From positions 1 through 17,422 of the forward strand of contig JACQOB010000039.1 of the NCBI GenBank assembly GCA_016202745.1: 17,422 nucleotides of DNA, read 5' to 3'. The notes below the pieces were generated by a model, which saw nothing but the letters and a program-made list of their open reading frames with translations, searched no databases and had not been told where the DNA came from. Of the stretch, positions 14,041 to 17,422 are shown in pieces (the first letter of the stretch is position 1; each line of letters begins with the position of its first letter). The position numbers and the translations under genes are program-made. Source of the stretch: Candidatus Aenigmatarchaeota archaeon. Lineage in GTDB: Archaea; Aenigmatarchaeota; Aenigmatarchaeia; QMZP01.

Positions 14041-14048
14041 ATTTAAAT
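14041..14048. promoter_or_regulatory. Palindromic TATA-like box between divergent genes
   Basis: ATTTAAAT reads the same on both strands. It ends 28 bases before the minus-strand ATG at 14020 and starts 42 bases before the plus-strand ATG at 14083, so it could serve both promoters, the second with a short leader. Confidence 0.5.
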
Positions 14049-14082
14049 CATTCCCGGACAATTCTATACGGGACTGGGCATT

Positions 14083-15600
14083 ATGGCGGACGAATTCAGG
14101 CCGGTGTACAAGGCGGACAGGCTGGTTTATGGGGACCCTAAAAGCCGCATAGCCATCGCTTCCCTCTGGACAAAAAACACCGAGCTTGCGAAGCGCATTG
14201 ACAGGAAGCATTACGCGGTGATCGGCCAGCTGTTCTCCGCGGAAAGGGGGCTTGACATCCTGGTGAGGAACCTGCTTGCGAACCCCCAGATAACAAACCT
14301 GGTTATCACAGGCGTGGACTTCTCCAAGTCCGGCGCTGTGCTGAAGGATTTCTTTGAGAAAGGGGTTGAGCCTGGCAAGACTGAAATAACAAACAAGGAC
14401 TGCTGGAGGGTGAAGAGCGACTACCCCGGCTACATAGGGCTTGACATACCGAAAGAGGCGCTGGATGAGCTGAGAGAGGCTGTTGACTGCGTCTGGATAC
14501 GCGACATGAATGAATTCCACCCGGACAGGCTTGCTGTTCCGGAAAAGAAAAGGCAGAGGCGTGATTACCCGAAGAAGGAGGAGGAAGGAAGGGTGAAGTA
14601 TGTCGGCGAGGAGGCGGCATACATTGTCCGTGGCCGCACAGTAGTGGAGGCCTGGCTGAAGGCGCTGGACACAATCTTAAAATTCGGAAAAGTAGATGCC
14701 ACGCATTATGAAGATGACCAGAAGGAGGTGCTGAACCTGATGTCTGTCATATCAGCCGAGAACCCGGACAGCTTCTACATCCCCGGCTGGATGCCATTCG
14801 AGAAAAGCCACTACATGGGCTACATTGTCAGGATAACAACAGACATGAAGTTCCCTGACTCTTCCTACACGTACGGCAACCGCATGCGCAGCTGGTTCGG
14901 CATTGACCAGATAAGGGAGGCCGTGGCAAAGCTCGCCCGCCAGCCCATATCCAGGGCAGTCGTCATAAACCTCTGGGACAGCACCAAGGACCTGACCATC
15001 GGCGGCTCGCCGTGCATCAACCACGTGTGGCTCCGGGTGAGGAATGAGAGGCTCTGCATGACGGTCACGATAAGGAGCAACGACATGTTCGAGGCTTACC
15101 CGGACAACGCTTTCGGCCTGCGTTCGCTCCAGGAAGTGATAAGGAAGGAGCTGGTCGCGGCCCTGAAGGGGAAGGGCGTCAATGCCGACATCAGGCTTGG
15201 CGAGCTGGTGATAAACTCCCAGTCAGCCCACGTCTACAAGGACTGCTGGGACAGGGCGCAGGCACTCGTGGACAAATACCTGGAGCAGCACAAGCCCCAG
15301 CCCTATGAGTGGGACCCGCGTGGCAGCTTTGTGATCCACACGGACATGGAGAAGGGCGAGCTAGTCCTCGACCACATATCACCCTCAAACGAGCCCATCG
15401 GGGAATACAGGGCCAGGACACCCGAAGAGCTAAGGAAGATGCTATCGAAGGAGGGCGTCATCTCCCTCCCCGCCCACGCTCTCGACCTCGGCTTCGAGAT
15501 AATGAAGGCCTACATCGCGATGAAGTCAGGCCTTGAATACAACCAGGACAACCCGCTGCAGGTTGAAGGATTGGCAGATAAAAACAAGGAGGTTGGTTGA
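14083..15600 (+). CDS. Thymidylate synthase fused to MtrA-like and DUF4346 domains
   Basis: A 505-residue three-domain protein. Residues of about 1-130 (YGDPKSRIAIASLW, ERGLDILVRNLLANP, ITGVDFSKSG) resemble the MtrA subunit of tetrahydromethanopterin S-methyltransferase. Residues of about 185-400 are a ThyA-type thymidylate synthase, which methylates dUMP to dTMP: Cys311 in GGSPCINHVW fits the nucleophile, and RSND (331-334) with FGLRSLQEVI fits the dUMP-binding region. Residues of about 410-490 (WDPRGSFVIH, LPAHALDLGFEIMKA, YNQDNP) fit DUF4346. The fusion suggests a methanopterin-type or unusual folate carrier, but that is inference. AAGGAGG near the 3' end serves the following small gene. 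Domain assignment to ThyA is strong, the flanking ones moderate. Confidence 0.85.
   Translation: MADEFRPVYKADRLVYGDPKSRIAIASLWTKNTELAKRIDRKHYAVIGQLFSAERGLDILVRNLLANPQITNLVITGVDFSKSGAVLKDFFEKGVEPGKTEITNKDCWRVKSDYPGYIGLDIPKEALDELREAVDCVWIRDMNEFHPDRLAVPEKKRQRRDYPKKEEEGRVKYVGEEAAYIVRGRTVVEAWLKALDTILKFGKVDATHYEDDQKEVLNLMSVISAENPDSFYIPGWMPFEKSHYMGYIVRITTDMKFPDSSYTYGNRMRSWFGIDQIREAVAKLARQPISRAVVINLWDSTKDLTIGGSPCINHVWLRVRNERLCMTVTIRSNDMFEAYPDNAFGLRSLQEVIRKELVAALKGKGVNADIRLGELVINSQSAHVYKDCWDRAQALVDKYLEQHKPQPYEWDPRGSFVIHTDMEKGELVLDHISPSNEPIGEYRARTPEELRKMLSKEGVISLPAHALDLGFEIMKAYIAMKSGLEYNQDNPLQVEGLADKNKEVG
15586..15592 (+). promoter_or_regulatory. Shine-Dalgarno site for the 15603 ORF
   Basis: AAGGAGG lies inside the end of the thymidylate synthase gene, ten bases before the ATG at 15603. 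It supports translation of the small ORF from the same mRNA. Confidence 0.6.
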
Positions 15601-15602
15601 TT

Positions 15603-15800
15603 ATGTCATCAAGACAATACTTGATATACGAGTATACACCCGAGGGCATTCACGTATATCCAATTGGCGGGCAGCTGGGACTTTACCATTCTGAATATGT
15701 AGCACAGAAGACAATGGAAATGGCAAAAGAAAGAACAGGCAAAGATCTGTTTATAGGGCCAGTTGTAGTTGATACTGACGGAACCATTTTGGTTATATAA
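15603..15800 (+). CDS. Small hypothetical protein (65 aa)
   Basis: A 65-residue soluble protein starting two bases after the thymidylate synthase stop, with AAGGAGG as its ribosome-binding site. The sequence (YLIYEYTPEGIHVYPIGG, then a charged helix EYVAQKTMEMAKERTG and a final strand DTDGTILVI) suggests a small beta-alpha-beta fold. I do not recognise a family. Its DNA is clearly more AT-rich than the synthase gene before it, like the small ORFs beyond 17035, which could mean recent arrival or weak codon selection. Its stop is five bases from the convergent nucleotidyltransferase stop. Confidence 0.6.
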   Translation: MSSRQYLIYEYTPEGIHVYPIGGQLGLYHSEYVAQKTMEMAKERTGKDLFIGPVVVDTDGTILVI

Positions 15801-15805
15801 CCACT

Positions 15806-16987
15806 TCACACAACATCCGCCTTCACAACCTCGCACGGCATGGTGGCCTTGTGGGCCCAGATGCTCCTGCCCGGATAGATGGCTGTCTTCATGCCCAGGT
15901 GGACATTGTCCCCTATGATTGTGCCGAGCTTCTTCCTGCCCGTTTCCACCCTCTGGCCTTTCACGAACATCCTTATCGGCTCGTTGTCATGGCGCAGGTT
16001 TGCCACTATGGAGCCGCCGCCTATGTTCACCTGGCTGCCTATCACCGAATCCCCGAAATATGAAAGGTGACCCATGCTGACGCCGTCCATTATCACGCAG
16101 TTCTTTACCTCCACGGCGTTGCCTATCTTGCAGTTGTCCCCGATGGATGTGTAAGGCCTTATGTAGCAGTTTGGGCCTATGGTGCAGTCCTCCCCGATGA
16201 CGGCAGGCCCCTCAATGTAGGAGCCATTCTTCACTACCGTGTTCCTGCCAATGGCAACATTGCCCTTGATTGTCGCATTGGGCTCCACAACGCCTTTGAT
16301 GTCATTTCCAATGCCCATCAGCAGCTCCTCATTGGCAGCAAGCACATCCCACGGGTAGCATATGGAAAGCCACCTGCCCTTCACGGTCTCGCATTTTATC
16401 TGGACCGCCTTTGCCAGGTCATTTATCGCGTCAGTTACCTCAAGCTCGCCCCGCTTCGTCCTGCCTATGTAGGCATCAAGGATGCCCCTCCCGAAAACAT
16501 ACATCCCCGCGTTCGCGAGGTCAGAAACAAACTCCTCTGGCTTCTCGACTACCCTCTCAACATTCCCGTCCTTCAGCACCAAAACCCCGAACCTTGAGGG
16601 GTCGGCGATCTTCTTTGCGAGGACGCAATTATCATGCTTCAGCAGGCTTTCCACGTCCTTCCGGTCATAGATGTCATCGCCCATCATCAGGAGGAATTTC
16701 CCCTTGACCATATCCCTGGCCTGGACTGCCGCATGGAACGTGCCCAGCTGCTCCTTCTGTTCAACATACGTTATCTTCATTCCGTGAAAATTATTCCCTA
16801 ATTTCTCCATTATCATCTCTTTCCTGTAGCCTACCACAAGGACCACTTCATCAAAAAGGCCCTCCAGCTGCTCAAGGTTGTGCTCAAGTATGGTCTTGTT
16901 TGCCACCTTCAGCAGGCATTTCGGCCTCGTCAGGGTGAGGGGGTATGTCCTTGTCGAATTCCCTGCCGCGAGTATTACGGCTTGCAT
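15806..16987 (-). CDS. GlmU-like sugar-1-phosphate nucleotidyltransferase
   Basis: A 393-residue two-domain enzyme of the bifunctional archaeal GlmU/ST0452 type. The N-terminal nucleotidyltransferase has AVILAAGNSTRTYPLTLTRPK (NTP-binding loop and lysine), a metal-binding GDD near residue 98, EKPEEF and NAGMYVF. The C-terminal part (about 240-390) is a left-handed beta-helix of hexapeptide repeats (VIGEDCTIGPNCYIRPYTSIG, VEVKNCVIMDG, LSYFGDSVIG, NIGGGSIVANLRHD), as in the acetyltransferase half. Likely product: UDP-GlcNAc or a related nucleotide sugar for surface glycans, fitting the sequon-rich surface proteins nearby. Substrate is not certain; TDP-glucose or GDP-mannose types share the fold. 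The ATG at 16987 has TATATAAG (17017-17010) about 30 bases upstream. Confidence 0.88.
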   Translation of the reverse strand: MQAVILAAGNSTRTYPLTLTRPKCLLKVANKTILEHNLEQLEGLFDEVVLVVGYRKEMIMEKLGNNFHGMKITYVEQKEQLGTFHAAVQARDMVKGKFLLMMGDDIYDRKDVESLLKHDNCVLAKKIADPSRFGVLVLKDGNVERVVEKPEEFVSDLANAGMYVFGRGILDAYIGRTKRGELEVTDAINDLAKAVQIKCETVKGRWLSICYPWDVLAANEELLMGIGNDIKGVVEPNATIKGNVAIGRNTVVKNGSYIEGPAVIGEDCTIGPNCYIRPYTSIGDNCKIGNAVEVKNCVIMDGVSMGHLSYFGDSVIGSQVNIGGGSIVANLRHDNEPIRMFVKGQRVETGRKKLGTIIGDNVHLGMKTAIYPGRSIWAHKATMPCEVVKADVV

Positions 16988-17009
16988 AAGCAGAATGAAA
17001 CAGTTGCTC

Positions 17010-17017
17010 TTATATAT
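17010..17017 (-). promoter_or_regulatory. TATA box for the GlmU-like gene
   Basis: CATATATAAGAG on the minus strand, with its AT core starting 30 bases before the ATG at 16987, indicates a separate promoter despite the co-oriented small ORF upstream. Confidence 0.6.
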
Positions 17018-17034
17018 GTTTGCCCAGAAAGCGC

Positions 17035-17223
17035 TTATTCTAATGGAACAACAGTCACTTCTTCATAACAGTATGCATTTTTTGCAAAACACCTTGCCCT
17101 TACATGAGCACGTCCAGATCTTGGTAAGTCATATTCTTCGCCAACAACTATAATTTTGTGTGCCCTAAATTCTTCTTGGTCTAGAAATTCAATAGCGTCT
17201 TCAGGTAATATTGTTTTACTCAT
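17035..17223 (-). CDS. Small hypothetical protein (62 aa)
   Basis: A 62-residue soluble protein with acidic N-terminal part (PEDAIEFLDQEEF) and a strand-rich centre (KIIVVGEEYD). Two cysteines occur in the second half. No family is recognised. Its ATG at 17223 lies within the end of the next upstream ORF (eight-base overlap, ATGAGTAA), so the two are probably translated together. The AT-rich composition differs from the rest of the window. It may be a phage- or plasmid-derived small gene, but nothing proves it. Confidence 0.5.
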   Translation of the reverse strand: MSKTILPEDAIEFLDQEEFRAHKIIVVGEEYDLPRSGRAHVRARCFAKNAYCYEEVTVVPLE

Positions 17224-17386
17224 TTGTCACCCACTTTGAATTATCAAATTTTTTACAAACGGGGAGATTAGGACCTCTTCCAGTCATACTAAAATATTTA
17301 ATCCGTCCTGTATATTTTTCTTCTATACCATTTTTATTAATACATAAAAGAACTTTTGCTCTAATACCTTTAGTTAATTTTTCCAA
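17216..17386 (-). CDS. Very small hypothetical protein (56 aa), TTG start
   Basis: A 56-residue ORF reading (M)EKLTKGIRAKVLLCINKN to KWVTNE. It is lysine-rich with a likely beta strand (RAKVLLCI) and a GRGPNLPVC segment. A TTG at 17386 is the only plausible start, since in-frame stops lie just upstream. AAGGAGGAGG ends six bases before it and is a strong ribosome-binding site. It overlaps ORFs at both ends. No family is recognised; the coding call rests on the RBS, overlaps and codon pattern. Confidence 0.45.
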   Translation of the reverse strand: MEKLTKGIRAKVLLCINKNGIEEKYTGRIKYFSMTGRGPNLPVCKKFDNSKWVTNE

Positions 17387-17422
17387 TTCTACCCTCCTCC
17401 TTCAATTCCATCAGTATCTTCA
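17370..17422 (-). CDS. Partial ORF at right edge (C-terminal end)
   Basis: The end of an ORF entering from beyond the window reads KILMELKEEGRIGKIN then stop. It overlaps the TTG start of the next ORF by 17 bases, which is consistent with a chain of coupled small genes. Too short to identify. Confidence 0.3.
   Translation of the reverse strand, partial: KILMELKEEGRIGKIN

Overview
The window looks like a piece of a small, compact archaeal genome, most likely from the DPANN group, although the lineage cannot be fixed from sequence alone. Four things point to archaea. AT-rich TATA-like boxes lie about 25-33 bases upstream of most first-gene start codons, implying leaderless mRNAs, while Shine-Dalgarno motifs are confined mainly to downstream or tightly packed genes. 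A tRNA gene contains introns, one flanked by a bulge-helix-bulge motif, and has no encoded CCA end. Several secreted proteins begin with pilin-like or lipoprotein leaders. Genes overlap or abut by a few bases, and base composition is balanced except for two AT-rich patches at about 15.6-15.8 kb and 17.0-17.4 kb.

Left part (1-3.1 kb): a broken XerC/D-type tyrosine recombinase; a small conserved protein of unknown role; a tRNA-Ala(TGC) gene split by two introns (one in the anticodon loop, one in the T-loop at position 59/60); a 77-residue DUF4190-like membrane protein; and a TrkH/KtrB-family potassium transporter read toward it.

Cell-surface part (3.2-9.5 kb): a pilin-like protein and a large LamG/cysteine-rich surface protein in one operon; a short-chain dehydrogenase that has lost its nucleotide-binding loop (pseudogene), coupled to a three-helix membrane protein; and a large lipoprotein with three copies of a CGDxVC domain.

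Middle part (9.5-14.0 kb): an unrecognised protein, a P-loop kinase coupled to a two-helix membrane protein, PurD (purine synthesis) on the other strand, a GbsR/MarR-like regulator coupled to a SpoIIM-like membrane protein, and a protein made of two tandem zinc-binding units.

Right part (14.0-17.4 kb): a three-domain thymidylate synthase (MtrA-like, ThyA, DUF4346) followed by a small coupled ORF, a GlmU-like sugar-phosphate nucleotidyltransferase, and an AT-rich chain of very small overlapping ORFs running off the end.

The most notable item is the tRNA-Ala gene. Its mature 72-nt form folds perfectly, including the G3-U70 alanine identity pair, only after removal of a 179-nt and an 84-nt intron. 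The 84-nt intron sits in the T-loop and has an exact central helix of the splicing motif, so standard tRNA searches could easily miss the gene.
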